From positions 1 to 40,182 of the forward strand of contig JAAURB010000045.1 in NCBI GenBank assembly GCA_012033335.1: 40,182 nt of DNA. Direction: 5' to 3'. The DNA comes from Oscillatoriales cyanobacterium RM2_1_1. Lineage in GTDB: Bacteria > Cyanobacteriota > Cyanobacteriia > Cyanobacteriales > Microcoleaceae. Position numbers and translations under genes: made by a program. Shown piece after piece: positions 1-8,002 of this stretch. Each line of letters begins with the position of its first letter. Within the stretch, counting starts at the first letter, position 1. The notes beneath the pieces were generated by a model. It searched no databases, was not told the origin of the DNA, and worked only from the letters and a program-made list of their open reading frames with translations.

Positions 1-90
1 TTAATTATAATAGAGAGGGAGGGGCTGTGCAGGCAAGGGGGCACTGCCCCTTCAACCCCCTACATGCATCTTCTAATTAATTGTGCCTAG
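1..90. repeat. intergenic palindromic (MITE-like) element
   Basis: The segment is flanked by AT-rich ends (TTAATTATAATAG at 1-13 and CTTCTAATTAATT near 70-82) that are roughly inverted copies of one another. The core holds the palindrome AAGGGG-GCACTG-CCCCTT at about 37-54. Very similar GC-rich cores with AATTAATTA-like flanks recur at 39886-39942 and 40135-40182. No protein is encoded. It looks like a small non-autonomous palindromic repeat, and it lies directly next to the end of the truncated ORF at 95-439. Confidence 0.5.
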
Positions 91-94
91 CTAC

Positions 95-439
95 TTAACT
101 GCGTTTTGCTTCAAGAAATGCAACACCAATTAATGGTTTGGTTAATGGTTTGGGAATTGATGTTGTTTGATGAGGGAAGGTAAGCTTTACAAGAAATGCA
201 ATGTCACCGTGATCCTTTTCTAGAGCACCCACAGCCTTGTATGCATCCCACTCTATAGAGAAATGGCTGGAAATATCGGTAATAGTAACATTTTGAAGAT
301 TGTGAGTTAGATTTTGCAGCCATGAATCACTAATATGATTTTCATCCCATGCTCTTGGGCTACAATTACGAATTGAGGAGGAAATACCCTCCTCAATCCT
401 GTATAACCAGGTGCGGAACTCCATTTTTTCCGTTCTCAT
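95..439 (-). CDS. hypothetical protein, probably truncated; PD-(D/E)XK nuclease-like
   Basis: I do not recognise a named family. The reading frame is open from 499, but the ATG at 439 avoids overlapping the gatA stop at 472, so about 114 residues is the likelier product. Near the C-terminus there is a GDIAFLVKL strand followed by GVAFLEAKR, a D...ExK arrangement like the core of PD-(D/E)XK nucleases. The protein ends two residues after that motif, where a nuclease fold would normally continue with further strands and helices. The stop lies a few bases before a palindromic element, so the gene is probably a 5' remnant. It is downstream of and co-oriented with gatA. An in-frame 12-bp tandem duplication (130-153) gives the repeated residues KPLTKPL. 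The nuclease assignment is inference. Confidence 0.45.
   Translation of the reverse strand: MRTEKMEFRTWLYRIEEGISSSIRNCSPRAWDENHISDSWLQNLTHNLQNVTITDISSHFSIEWDAYKAVGALEKDHGDIAFLVKLTFPHQTTSIPKPLTKPLIGVAFLEAKRS
130..153. repeat. 12-bp perfect tandem duplication
   Basis: TTAATGGTTTGG occurs twice back to back (130-141 and 142-153). It lies in frame inside the truncated ORF and doubles a four-residue block. It is one of several 11-16 bp tandem duplications in this window. Confidence 0.9.
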
Positions 440-471
440 GCTTCTATTCTTGTTGGGGAGCGGTTCACTCC

Positions 472-1926
472 TTAAACTTGAGGTTGAGCCTTGTGCCATT
501 CTGTTGCCTGTTCATAGGCATAGGCCACCTGCAACAATTTAGCCTCTCCCAGAACATTACCAATCAACTGCAAGCCAATTGGCAATCCCTGGTTATCAAA
601 CCCGCAGGGAATACTAATGCCCGGTAAACCCGCCAGATTTACCGGAATGGTCATCAAATCAGACAGATACATGCTTAAAGGATCTTCCGTCTTTTCCCCA
701 GCTTTGAAGGCGGTGGTTGGAGAGGTCGGGCACACCAGCACGTCCACCTGGTTAAAGACCGCTTCAAAGTCCTGCTTGATCAAGGTTCTAACCTTTTGGG
801 CCTTGAGATAATAAGCATCATAGTATCCCGCCGATAGGGTATAAGTTCCCACCATAATTCGCCGCTTCACTTCAGCCCCAAATCCTGCTGCCCGAGTTTT
901 ACAATACATCTCTATCAAGTTCTCCGCATCAGGACTGCGGAAGCCGTACTTCACCCCATCGTAACGGGCCAGATTGGCCGAGGCTTCCGAAGGGGCAATA
1001 ATGTAATAGGTCGGCAACCCATAGCGAAATCGCGGACAGGAGACGGTTTGCACCTCAGCCCCCAACTCTCGAAAGGTATCAACAGCCTTGATCACCGCCT
1101 GCTCAACTTCAGCATTAAGTCCTTCCCCAAAGGTTTCTTGAATCACCCCAATCCGCAGCGTTTGAGATTTCAACTCCGGGGTCAGATGGGAAATGTAGCT
1201 GGGAATTTCCACCTTGAGACTGGTGGAATCTCTGGGATCATAGCCCGCGATCGCCTCCAACAAAATGGCTGCGTCTTCCACCGTGCGAGCAAAGGGGCCA
1301 ATTTGATCTAATGAAGAGGCATAGGCCACCAGGCCGTAACGAGAAACCAACCCATAGGTGGGCTTCATCCCCACCACCCCACACAGGGCCGCTGGCTGAC
1401 GGATGGAGCCCCCTGTATCTGATCCCAGCGCCACAACGCATTCTCCAGCCGCCACAGCCGCCGCTGATCCCCCCGACGAGCCTCCTGGCACTCGCTCCAG
1501 ATCCCAAGGATTATGGCTGCGGCCATAGGCTGAATTTTCTGTAGAACTGCCCATGGCAAACTCATCCAGATTGGTTTTCCCCATGACCACAGCCCCAGTT
1601 GCTTTTAATTTTTCTGTTACTGTAGATTCATAGGGAGGGGTGAAGCCCTCGAGGATACGCGACCCACAGGTCGTGGGAACTCCAACAGTACACATGTTGT
1701 CTTTAACTCCCAGGGGAATTCCGGCAAGCCAGCCGATTTCCTCTCCTGATGCGATCCGAGCATCAACCTGACGGGCCTGCTCTAGGGCCTGTTCCGTAGT
1801 CACACACAGAAAGCTATTGACCTTTGGCTCCAGGGTTTTGATGCAATCCAGGGCTTCCTGGGCAATTTCCAGAGCTGAACGTTCCTTCTTGACCAACTGT
1901 TGATGTAACTCGCGGATGGATGCCAT
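472..1926 (-). CDS. gatA: Asp-tRNA(Asn)/Glu-tRNA(Gln) amidotransferase subunit A
   Basis: GatA is the glutaminase subunit of the GatCAB complex. It releases ammonia from glutamine and passes it to GatB, which amidates Glu-tRNA(Gln) and, in some species, Asp-tRNA(Asn). Cyanobacteria lack glutaminyl-tRNA synthetase and depend on this route. The 484-residue protein has the full amidase-signature domain. The Ser-cisSer-Lys triad is readable as Lys75 (GVKDN), Ser150 (PGGSSGGS) and Ser174 ([10 protein letters not shown]), each four residues below the numbering usual for GatA. Length is normal for the family. No gatB or gatC lies nearby, which is common in cyanobacteria, where gat genes are scattered. 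The ATG at 1926 gives the expected N-terminus. Confidence 0.97.
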   Translation of the reverse strand: MASIRELHQQLVKKERSALEIAQEALDCIKTLEPKVNSFLCVTTEQALEQARQVDARIASGEEIGWLAGIPLGVKDNMCTVGVPTTCGSRILEGFTPPYESTVTEKLKATGAVVMGKTNLDEFAMGSSTENSAYGRSHNPWDLERVPGGSSGGSAAAVAAGECVVALGSDTGGSIRQPAALCGVVGMKPTYGLVSRYGLVAYASSLDQIGPFARTVEDAAILLEAIAGYDPRDSTSLKVEIPSYISHLTPELKSQTLRIGVIQETFGEGLNAEVEQAVIKAVDTFRELGAEVQTVSCPRFRYGLPTYYIIAPSEASANLARYDGVKYGFRSPDAENLIEMYCKTRAAGFGAEVKRRIMVGTYTLSAGYYDAYYLKAQKVRTLIKQDFEAVFNQVDVLVCPTSPTTAFKAGEKTEDPLSMYLSDLMTIPVNLAGLPGISIPCGFDNQGLPIGLQLIGNVLGEAKLLQVAYAYEQATEWHKAQPQV

Positions 1927-2078
1927 TCCTTGCCCTCAGTGTAGTTTCATTCTCAAACCATCTTCAAAGTGTATCAAATGGCTTCCCCAGAATGGCAGAT
2001 GTTATGGAGTGAACGTGGAGTGAAAACCCTAAGCGAAGCTCTAAGTCAAGCTTTAAAGGGGGTTGTTGATGATTTGGG

Positions 2079-2420
2079 TCATGATTCAGGGTGTTCAAAT
2101 TCTCCCATTGTCCCCAGGCGAATTGTGATCAGTTCTACTGCTGTTAGGGCTTCATGGGGGCCTTGAGATGTGCCCTCAGGGGTGAACCAGAAACATCCGG
2201 CTTCACAGATGCGATCGCCGGTTTTGATCCGACCTGAAATCACAAACACATATTCATCAGCCGGATGGGTATGGACAGGAATCCAGGTTCCCGGCTTCAG
2301 GTGTAGCCGATGGATTGATCCCTGGGGTACAGGTTCAGCTAGTACAGCCCAGCTTGCTTCCGGAAAAGCCGTTAATTCTGTATAGGTCTGGGCCGACAAA
2401 TCTTGAAAGGTTTGAGTCAT
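2079..2420 (-). CDS. small single-domain cupin protein
   Basis: This 113-residue protein is one cupin beta-barrel. A first metal-binding motif is seen around residues 48-62 (HTHPADEYVFVISG), with two His and a Glu in the usual spacing. The second motif (around 75-90, ending GPHEAL) keeps a single His. The layout resembles the ChrR/anti-sigma type or general cupin_2 proteins that bind a divalent metal. Substrate and role cannot be read from the sequence. It stands alone on the minus strand, 152 bp upstream of gatA in the transcription direction and probably with its own promoter. Stress sensing or small-molecule turnover are both possible. Confidence 0.8.
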   Translation of the reverse strand: MTQTFQDLSAQTYTELTAFPEASWAVLAEPVPQGSIHRLHLKPGTWIPVHTHPADEYVFVISGRIKTGDRICEAGCFWFTPEGTSQGPHEALTAVELITIRLGTMGEFEHPES

Positions 2421-2669
2421 TGTTTGGTGTCTGAATTTTTATCTGGTTTTAGTCTGGGTTTTCATCGGGTGCTGGATTGGATTTTCAGCTCAGGGATGGA
2501 GGATTTGGGGTTGGGTTCAGTAATTTCTCAAGCGTTTGCAATTAATTTTTAAGGTCAATTCTGGCACTAATGCTTGCAGGCTTGAGACGATGTTCTGATT
2601 TTCTCCGGATTTCTTCAGAGTCAATGGATAGATCAATTAAGTAACGTGCCGGATTTATTAAGGTTAGAT

Positions 2670-3152
2670 ATGCCTCCTAAAGCTCATCTTGAACCTCATC
2701 TTAGCAGTGAAGATTTGAAGACCCACTACCGTCAGGCCAGAGATACAACTGAATCTCGTCGCTGGCATCTAATCCATCTAGTCGATGGCGGTTGGACAAT
2801 CAAGCAAGCTGCTGAGGTTGTAGGACTAAACTACGACTATTCTAAGGAAATTGTCCGACGCTACAATCGCGAGGGCCCCGACTCGGTGAAAAACCGCAGC
2901 CGCGATCGCCAGCCTCCGATTGCTCGATCCCTTTTAACCTCTGCCCAACAACAAGAGCTGCGGCAAGCCTTAAACGGCCCTGCCCCAGATGGGGGCAGTT
3001 GGTCAGGCCCCAAGGTCGCCGAATGGATCGCCCGAAAAACCGGGCGGGATCATGTCTGGCCCCAAAGAGGTTGGGACTATCTCAAGCGGTTAGGGGTGAC
3101 CTGGAAACCGCCAAAGTCAACTGAGATGCAGTCCCAGAGCTTATCATCTTAG
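2670..3152 (+). CDS. IS630-type winged helix-turn-helix protein (lone, no DDE domain)
   Basis: The protein matches the N-terminal DNA-binding half of IS630/Tc1-type transposases: an HTH (about residues 25-70, containing GWTIKQAAEVVGLNYDYSK) followed by a winged-helix segment with GSWSGPKVAEWIARKTG and the WDYLKRLG helix. There is no DDE catalytic domain. The frame ends about 15 residues after the winged helix, and the following 95 bp before pepP hold only hairpin repeats. The frame is open from a GTG at 2646, but the ATG at 2670, preceded by an AAGG-type site, gives the start usual in related proteins. It could be an IS630 remnant or a domesticated stand-alone DNA-binding protein of the kind seen in many cyanobacteria. 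Confidence 0.7.
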   Translation: MPPKAHLEPHLSSEDLKTHYRQARDTTESRRWHLIHLVDGGWTIKQAAEVVGLNYDYSKEIVRRYNREGPDSVKNRSRDRQPPIARSLLTSAQQQELRQALNGPAPDGGSWSGPKVAEWIARKTGRDHVWPQRGWDYLKRLGVTWKPPKSTEMQSQSLSS

Positions 3153-3178
3153 TCACAATTTCCCAATCTCACCGATCC

Positions 3179-3250
3179 GTAGGGGCTGGGTCATCCAGCC
3201 CCCATAGGTCATCCAGACCGATTGTAGGGGCTGAGTCATCCAGCCTCCTA
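3179..3250. repeat. two GGGGCTGGGTCATCCAGCCC-type hairpin repeats
   Basis: Two degenerate units, GTAGGGGCTGGGTCATCCAG and GTAGGGGCTGAGTCATCCAG, start at 3179 and 3224. The first folds into a perfect 8-bp stem GGGGCTGG (3182-3189), loop GTCAT, CCAGCCCC (3195-3202). The same family recurs at 9014-9077. It lies between the converging HTH gene and pepP and may act in transcript-end formation, although no T-tract follows. Confidence 0.75.
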
Positions 3251-4633
3251 CCGATGATTTATCAGGGTCTCAATTTCTTCCAATTGAGTCGGCAAATCCC
3301 TGGTTAATACTTCCGTCCCAGTTTCTGTCACCCAAACATCATCCTCAATTCGGATGCCCCGAACGTCAGAGAACTGGTCTAACCGTTCCCAGTTAACCAA
3401 ATTATGATACCGATCTCGATTTTTAGAATCATTCAGAATCCCGGGAACCTGATAGAACCCTGGCTCAATCGTCACCAGCATTCCAGCCTTTAGAGGACGA
3501 TTGAGCCGGAGAAACTTCAAGCCAAACCGTTGACTCCTCCGGCGGCCCGCTGCATATCCCGCCAGATCGCCCAAATCCTCCATATCATGGACATCTAACC
3601 CCAAAACATGGCCAATCCCATGGGGAAAAAATAGAGCATGGGCATCCTGTTCGACTAAATCCTCTACCGCTCCTCGAAGAATCCCTAGATCCACCAGACC
3701 GGCGGCAATGACTCTAGCCCCTAGCAGATGAATCTCCTGATATTCAACCCCGGATTTGATCTGCTCAATGCAGGCATCATGGGCCGCCAAGACGATTTGA
3801 TAAATCTCCCGTTGAGTTGGGGAAAATTGACCTGAAACCGGCCAGGTTCGAGTCACATCGGCGGCCCAGCCCAGGGGAGTTTCAGCGCCGACATCCGCCA
3901 GAAGTAAATTTCCAGGTTGGAGGGGATGGCAATACTGTTCATTGTGAAGCACTTCCCCGTGAACCGTGACAATACTGTTGTAGGAACAGGTCATGTTATG
4001 ACTTAGAATTACCCCTTCCATCGTCCCGCGAACCCCTGCCTCCAAAGAGGCTATTTGAGTGGCAGCCATTCCGGCTTTGTGGGCGGCAACGGTCACGGCT
4101 CCAGCTTTTCTCAGTTCTGCCAATCCCCCTTGATCGTGGGTTAGCCGCAGGGTAACAATGGCTTCAACTAAGGCCCGATCAATTCCGGTCGATTGAGGGG
4201 GAGCAGGAACGGAACGCTGGAGAATTCTGACCTGTTGGGCTTGGGTTTCAGGATGCTGAACCCGCACGGTAGCGGCTCCCTGGGCTCGAGCCTCAAGTTC
4301 TGTGTGGGGGAAAACCCCATCAGCTCCTATCCACTCGGCAATGTCTGAGGGTTGGGGCATTTCTCCATGCCAGAGGGCATTCCCCGCAGGAGCTTCATCC
4401 AGAAAAAGCTCTAGTCGCTCCCCCTCTAAACGAATGGCCGCATTTTCTAGGGGCAACCCGGCAAAGTAGAGAAAATGGCTACTGGCTCGGAATGGGTAAG
4501 TATTTGCAGGAAAGTTGCGCGGGCTATAACGACCTGACCAGAGCACCACAGGAATGTCTATTAGCTCTGATAACCGTTGACGGCGTTGTGGCAGGGCCAT
4601 TTGAATGGCTTGACAATCGGGAGGCAGGTACAT
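3248..4633 (-). CDS. pepP: Xaa-Pro aminopeptidase (aminopeptidase P family, M24B)
   Basis: The enzyme removes an N-terminal residue that precedes proline; it is a cytosolic dinuclear-metal peptidase of pita-bread fold. The 461-residue protein has an N-terminal aminopeptidase-P domain (about 1-145) with SHFLYFAGL and a C-terminal M24 domain. The metal ligands are visible in order: Asp in LLADVGAE, Asp in ADVTRTWPVSG, His in HGIGHVLGLDVHD, Glu in TIEPGFY and Glu in GIRIEDDV. The frame opens with an ATG at 4633; a second Met twelve residues in (MALPQRR) is an alternative start. It is monocistronic. The neighbours (an HTH protein and apcD) are functionally unrelated. Confidence 0.93.
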   Translation of the reverse strand: MYLPPDCQAIQMALPQRRQRLSELIDIPVVLWSGRYSPRNFPANTYPFRASSHFLYFAGLPLENAAIRLEGERLELFLDEAPAGNALWHGEMPQPSDIAEWIGADGVFPHTELEARAQGAATVRVQHPETQAQQVRILQRSVPAPPQSTGIDRALVEAIVTLRLTHDQGGLAELRKAGAVTVAAHKAGMAATQIASLEAGVRGTMEGVILSHNMTCSYNSIVTVHGEVLHNEQYCHPLQPGNLLLADVGAETPLGWAADVTRTWPVSGQFSPTQREIYQIVLAAHDACIEQIKSGVEYQEIHLLGARVIAAGLVDLGILRGAVEDLVEQDAHALFFPHGIGHVLGLDVHDMEDLGDLAGYAAGRRRSQRFGLKFLRLNRPLKAGMLVTIEPGFYQVPGILNDSKNRDRYHNLVNWERLDQFSDVRGIRIEDDVWVTETGTEVLTRDLPTQLEEIETLINHR

Positions 4634-4656
4634 TTCGGCAGTGTTGGTTAGAAACG

Positions 4657-4730
4657 TCTATCAAATCAGGTAAAAATTCAGTGGAGCAGGCATCTTGCCA
4701 GTTGATGAAACAGTAGAGCCATCTTACCTG
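4657..4730. repeat. dispersed repeat, copy 1 (GTGGAGYAGGCATCTTG family)
   Basis: TCTATCAAAT (4657) followed by GTGGAGCAGGCATCTTG (4681) and a CCATCT block matches the arrangement at 11414-11480 on the same strand. It is an intergenic repeat without coding capacity. It lies just upstream of the structured RNA candidate at 4800-4985. Confidence 0.65.
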
Positions 4731-4799
4731 TTGGGGAAATAGCCGTCTCGACTGTTCCACTTGATTTACTCTATGATCTTTAACTTTTGAGGGGTTCTG

Positions 4800-4985
4800 A
4801 GAGCTATAAGTCCCGCGCTGTAACTGAAAGGTCAGCGTCGGGATACATGGACACCCCGCGTTCAACGACGGGACTCGATGTCCCTGAGTTGGGCAAATGC
4901 GGTAGTCTGAGGTTAATCCAGAAGGCTTAGCTGCAACGTCTGGTCTGAAAGTTGGGTCTGAAGATTTAGCCTGAAGGTTCAGGGG
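4800..4985 (+). ncRNA. candidate structured RNA, HEARO/IscB omega-RNA-like, without iscB
   Basis: This gene-free stretch has closely packed helices. UCCCG (4811-4815) and CGCUG (4816-4820) pair with CAGCG (4833-4837) and CGGGA (4839-4843) around one bulged U, closed by ACU-GAAA-GGU, a GNRA tetraloop that is only a GNRA loop on the plus strand. GGGAC (4870-4874) pairs with GUCCC (4880-4884) around UCGAU. CCAGA (4918-4922) pairs with UCUGG (4939-4943). CCUGAA-GG-UUCAGG (4970-4983) is a perfect hairpin. Size, density of helices and general look recall HEARO RNAs, the omega-RNAs that sit upstream of iscB in cyanobacteria. No iscB follows; the next gene is apcD on the other strand. The helices are seen directly; the family name is from memory and uncertain. 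Confidence 0.5.
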
Positions 4986-5147
4986 AAAAGCACAGGGATT
5001 GAGAAATCACTACCGATTTCCTGTCACAGTTAACGGTCTGAGTCATCACCCACGACAGATAACCAGCAATCAATAACCAATGGCAAACCCCCAATCCCCT
5101 GAGCTTGAGTTTTAGTTTAATCTATGCAATGGAGCTATGCCCTAGGT

Positions 5148-5633
5148 CTAGGACATTCCTTGAATCAGGAAATCAAAATAGGGAGCAGTTTCCTTGGCAT
5201 CCTCTTCGTCCAGCAGGGCTAGAGCAGCTTCCTTGAGGCAACGAATGGCTTCTACCATTCCTGCCATGGGAACTCCCAGGGAGTTGTACATATCCTTGAC
5301 CCCAATCAACCCGATACTTTCAATGGGATCCTTGTCCCCAGACAAAATACCGTAGGTAATCAGGCGCAGATACCAGCCATAATCCCTCAGGCAAAGTGCC
5401 CGTTCCCTCTGCCCGGCGGCATTGCCTCCAGGAGCAATAAAATCGGGACGCTTTTTCCAGAGTTGGCCACTAGAACGGTCAACAATCTTTTTCTCGTTTT
5501 CAGAGAGGATAGTCGCAATCCGAACTCGCTGTTCACCTGTTTTCAGGAAGTCATTGATGCTTTGCAATTCACCAATGCTGGGATAGCGCAGTTCGTCATC
5601 GGATTTGAGAATAACCTGGCTTACTACAGTCAT
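5148..5633 (-). CDS. apcD: allophycocyanin alpha-B subunit (phycobilisome terminal emitter)
   Basis: ApcD is a phycobiliprotein of the allophycocyanin core. It acts as a low-energy terminal emitter passing excitation to the photosystems, mainly photosystem I, and matters for state transitions. The 161-residue protein begins [18 protein letters not shown] after Met and has the phycocyanobilin-attachment block [15 protein letters not shown], with the chromophore Cys near residue 81. C-terminal blocks are [17 protein letters not shown] and ETAPYFDF. The open frame extends 22 codons further to 5699, but only the Met at 5633 gives the normal phycobiliprotein length and N-terminus. apcD is usually unlinked from apcABC, as here. 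Confidence 0.95.
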   Translation of the reverse strand: MTVVSQVILKSDDELRYPSIGELQSINDFLKTGEQRVRIATILSENEKKIVDRSSGQLWKKRPDFIAPGGNAAGQRERALCLRDYGWYLRLITYGILSGDKDPIESIGLIGVKDMYNSLGVPMAGMVEAIRCLKEAALALLDEEDAKETAPYFDFLIQGMS

Positions 5634-5720
5634 CTTTAAGAAGGATTTTTCAAGATAATTAAGACTAACATTAAGTATCTTAGCGATTCTGAGGGACACA
5701 AGCTAGAGTTTGAAGATAGG

Positions 5721-7016
5721 TTACAGATTACGGGGAGAGGAATTGGCAGCGGATAGAATTCGCTGCCGTATTGGCTCAGAGTTCTCGATCAGGTTGGATT
5801 GAGTCAATTCTTCTTGTTCCCCCGTGTTTAGCCACTTCAGGTTCACGGTTTGACGCTCTGCTTCCCCATCTCCCAGGATTAAACAGGCCACGGCCCCACT
5901 GCGATCCGCCCGCTTGAACTGTTTGCCAAAGGCACTGCCACTCAGATCCAGTTCTACCCTGAATCCCTGATAGCGCAATTTCTGAGCCAACACCAAGGCT
6001 TGAGCTTCAGCCCGATCGCCCCGAGACACCACATAAAAATCCAGTTCCGCTACGGGGGCTGGCTGGGATTTTTGCAACAGCAAAATCAGACGCTCCAGTC
6101 CCATGGCCCAACCAATCGCGGGAGTCTCTGGGCCTCCCAGTTCCTCCGCCAGTTTGTCATAGCGACCTCCCCCACAAACCGTTGCCTGGGCTCCCAAATC
6201 TTCAGAAATCATCTCAAAGGCCGTGTGGGTATAGTAATCGAGCCCCCTAACCAGTCGCGGATTGAGCTGATAGGCAATCCCCAGATCCGTCAGTAACCCC
6301 TGCACCGCTTCGAAATGGGCCCGGGAGTCATCTCCCAGATAATCCAGAATACTGGGAGCGGCGGCAGCAATTTCCTGGGTGCGTTTGTCCTTGCTGTCTA
6401 AAATCCGTAAAGGATTCCGGGTCAAGCGGTCTTGAGAATCGGCATCCAGTTCAGCCTGATGGGGAGTGAGATAGTCCACTAGGGCCTGACGATAGTACTG
6501 TCGGTCGGTCTTCGTGCCCACGGAGTTGAGTTCCAGCCTCAGGGTTTTCAAGTCCAAACGTTGCAGAATTTGAGTAGCCAGGGCAATCACTTCCACATCT
6601 GCCCGGGGGGAACCACTGCCCAACACCTCAACCCCCAGTTGATGAAATTGCCGCTGCCGCCCTGCCTGGGGACGTTCATACCGAAACATCGGGCCCGTGT
6701 ACCAGAGCCGTTGCATCCCTGCCGTCTGGAGCTTATTTTCAATGGCGGCCCGGACGACCCCGGCTGTTCCTTCCGGACGCAGGGTAATGGCGCGATCTCC
6801 CCGATCCGTAAAGCTGTACATTTCTTTTCCCACCACATCAGTGGCTTCCCCAATCCCCCGTTCAAATAGGGCGGTTTGCTCAAAAATGGGGGTGCGGATT
6901 TCCTGATAGTTGGCTTGGGCCAGAATTTGACGGGCCACGGACTCCAACTGCTGCCAGTAAGTCACTTCCTCTGGCAAGATATCGCGAGTTCCCCGCAGGG
7001 CTTGAATTTGTTCCAT
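5721..7016 (-). CDS. hisS: histidyl-tRNA synthetase
   Basis: This class II synthetase charges tRNA(His). The 431-residue protein carries motif 1 ([17 protein letters not shown]), motif 2 ([20 protein letters not shown]), the histidine-specific loop [14 protein letters not shown], motif 3 ([11 protein letters not shown]) and the C-terminal anticodon-binding domain (from about residue 325, DFYVVSRGD). Length and domain order are typical. The ATG at 7016 precedes the conserved [14 protein letters not shown]. It lies upstream of apcD, 87 bp from that gene's start; co-transcription is possible but not shown. Confidence 0.96.
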   Translation of the reverse strand: MEQIQALRGTRDILPEEVTYWQQLESVARQILAQANYQEIRTPIFEQTALFERGIGEATDVVGKEMYSFTDRGDRAITLRPEGTAGVVRAAIENKLQTAGMQRLWYTGPMFRYERPQAGRQRQFHQLGVEVLGSGSPRADVEVIALATQILQRLDLKTLRLELNSVGTKTDRQYYRQALVDYLTPHQAELDADSQDRLTRNPLRILDSKDKRTQEIAAAAPSILDYLGDDSRAHFEAVQGLLTDLGIAYQLNPRLVRGLDYYTHTAFEMISEDLGAQATVCGGGRYDKLAEELGGPETPAIGWAMGLERLILLLQKSQPAPVAELDFYVVSRGDRAEAQALVLAQKLRYQGFRVELDLSGSAFGKQFKRADRSGAVACLILGDGEAERQTVNLKWLNTGEQEELTQSNLIENSEPIRQRILSAANSSPRNL

Positions 7017-7193
7017 AAAGTTTCTCGTTCAGCGTCTGAGGCTTAAAGTCCATGGGCGATGAATTCCCGCTGCCAAACTTCAAGTCCTCACCTTTGTATA
7101 ACTAGTAGCATACCTATCCAGGACACAACCGCCTGTGACACAATGGCTAATTCCAGGTCTTAAATTCAAGCCAGAGGACTCAATCCGGTTTAC

Positions 7194-7472
7194 TTATTTG
7201 CCAACTACCATGCGATCGCCATAGTAGCCCAAAATCTGATCAATCTGAGGTTGAATAGCTGGGGCTTGAGCTTCAGCGTAGCGAATCCAGAGACTTTCAA
7301 CCTGGCTTTGCAAGTAGTCAAATGCATTTTCCGGACAGGACGATCTGGAAATTAATCCAGTTTCTACCCCGGGAATTTGACGGAGGTGGGCTGCGACCTC
7401 ACGATAGACCCCCAATGGAAGCTGGTCAGACTGAATCAAATAGTAGGCTTTGGACTCCGAAACATTTTCCAT
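7194..7472 (-). CDS. small conserved protein of unknown function
   Basis: I do not recognise this 92-residue protein. It is soluble, without a signal peptide or membrane segment, and mixed alpha/beta in look: YYLIQSDQLPLGVYREVAAHLRQI followed by a helical half with SLWIRYAEAQ and IDQILGYYGDRMVV. There are no obvious metal or catalytic clusters; one Cys is present (SSCPEN). It lies 66 bp downstream of the pedR-like gene on the same strand, so the two may share a transcript. Codon use looks like that of its neighbours. Confidence 0.7.
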   Translation of the reverse strand: MENVSESKAYYLIQSDQLPLGVYREVAAHLRQIPGVETGLISRSSCPENAFDYLQSQVESLWIRYAEAQAPAIQPQIDQILGYYGDRMVVGK

Positions 7473-7538
7473 CAGAAGTTACAGGCAAACTTAAACTTTC
7501 AGACCCAAACTGTCAGACTTAAACCAGCAAACTTAAGA

Positions 7539-7850
7539 TCATTCTACGGGAGAATTCTCCATCTCATTAACCTCCAGATCGTTAAAATGCTCAACCTGGT
7601 TAGGCAGGGAACAACAGTTGATATCATCTAGACAGACCTTCCCCCATTGCAAAGCCCAGCGCACTAGGGCAACGCGGTTATCCGTTGCTGTTTTTGTCAA
7701 GATATTACTGATGTGATTGTCCACCGTCCGCTTACTGATTTCTAATTGTTCAGCAATTTCTTGATTGGTAAGCCCGCCTGCAACAAGTTCTACAACTTGT
7801 AATTCTCGGTCTGATAAGGTAACAGGAGTGTGGGATTTGGCATGGGTCAT
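7539..7850 (-). CDS. pedR: PedR-like LuxR-family transcriptional regulator
   Basis: The protein is a single GerE/LuxR HTH domain without a receiver domain: SDRELQVVELVAGGLTNQEIA then LEISKRTVDNHISNILTKT (about residues 13-56). This small stand-alone form with a short Cys-containing tail matches cyanobacterial PedR, a regulator of photosynthesis and stress genes controlled by photosynthetic electron flow through thioredoxin acting on a Cys near residue 80. Here the tail has Cys73, Cys79 and Cys80 (KVCLDDINCCSLP). Length is 103 residues, with an extra acidic tail after the Cys cluster. It is divergent from the sugar kinase gene across an AT-rich 150-bp region. The PedR name is from architecture and Cys placement, not from a search. 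Confidence 0.75.
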   Translation of the reverse strand: MTHAKSHTPVTLSDRELQVVELVAGGLTNQEIAEQLEISKRTVDNHISNILTKTATDNRVALVRWALQWGKVCLDDINCCSLPNQVEHFNDLEVNEMENSPVE

Positions 7851-8002
7851 AGTGACTTTTTGGCTCTGTATAATTACTCACTCTAATTTTAAAAGGTGAA
7901 ATCGATATTCTGAATCGAAAGTTAAGAATAAATTTTTAATTCCTATCTATTTTTACCTGATCCCTCTACTCAAGCTACTTTATTAACTAGTTCAAGGTAA
8001 CT

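Noticed and set aside
349-627. Plus-strand ORF opposite gatA
   Set aside because: It is an antisense shadow of gatA and the truncated ORF, without recognisable features.
3179-3250. CRISPR array
   Set aside because: There are only two degenerate units that are themselves palindromes, with no spacers of constant length; no cas genes are present.
4492-4865. ORFs over the 5' end of pepP and the RNA candidate
   Set aside because: They overlap a conserved gene or structured non-coding sequence, have no family resemblance and poor codon character.
4800-4985. TnpB-type reRNA (IS200/IS605 right end)
   Set aside because: The helices do not look like the GAATCCCCG...GGGGAGGATGTCAA hairpin I associate with cyanobacterial IS605 ends, and no tnpB remnant lies 5' of it; a HEARO-like RNA fits better.
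5634-5699. 22-residue N-terminal extension of apcD
   Set aside because: Phycobiliproteins start close to the [18 protein letters not shown] block; the extension has no equivalent in ApcD and the Met at 5633 gives the normal 161 residues.
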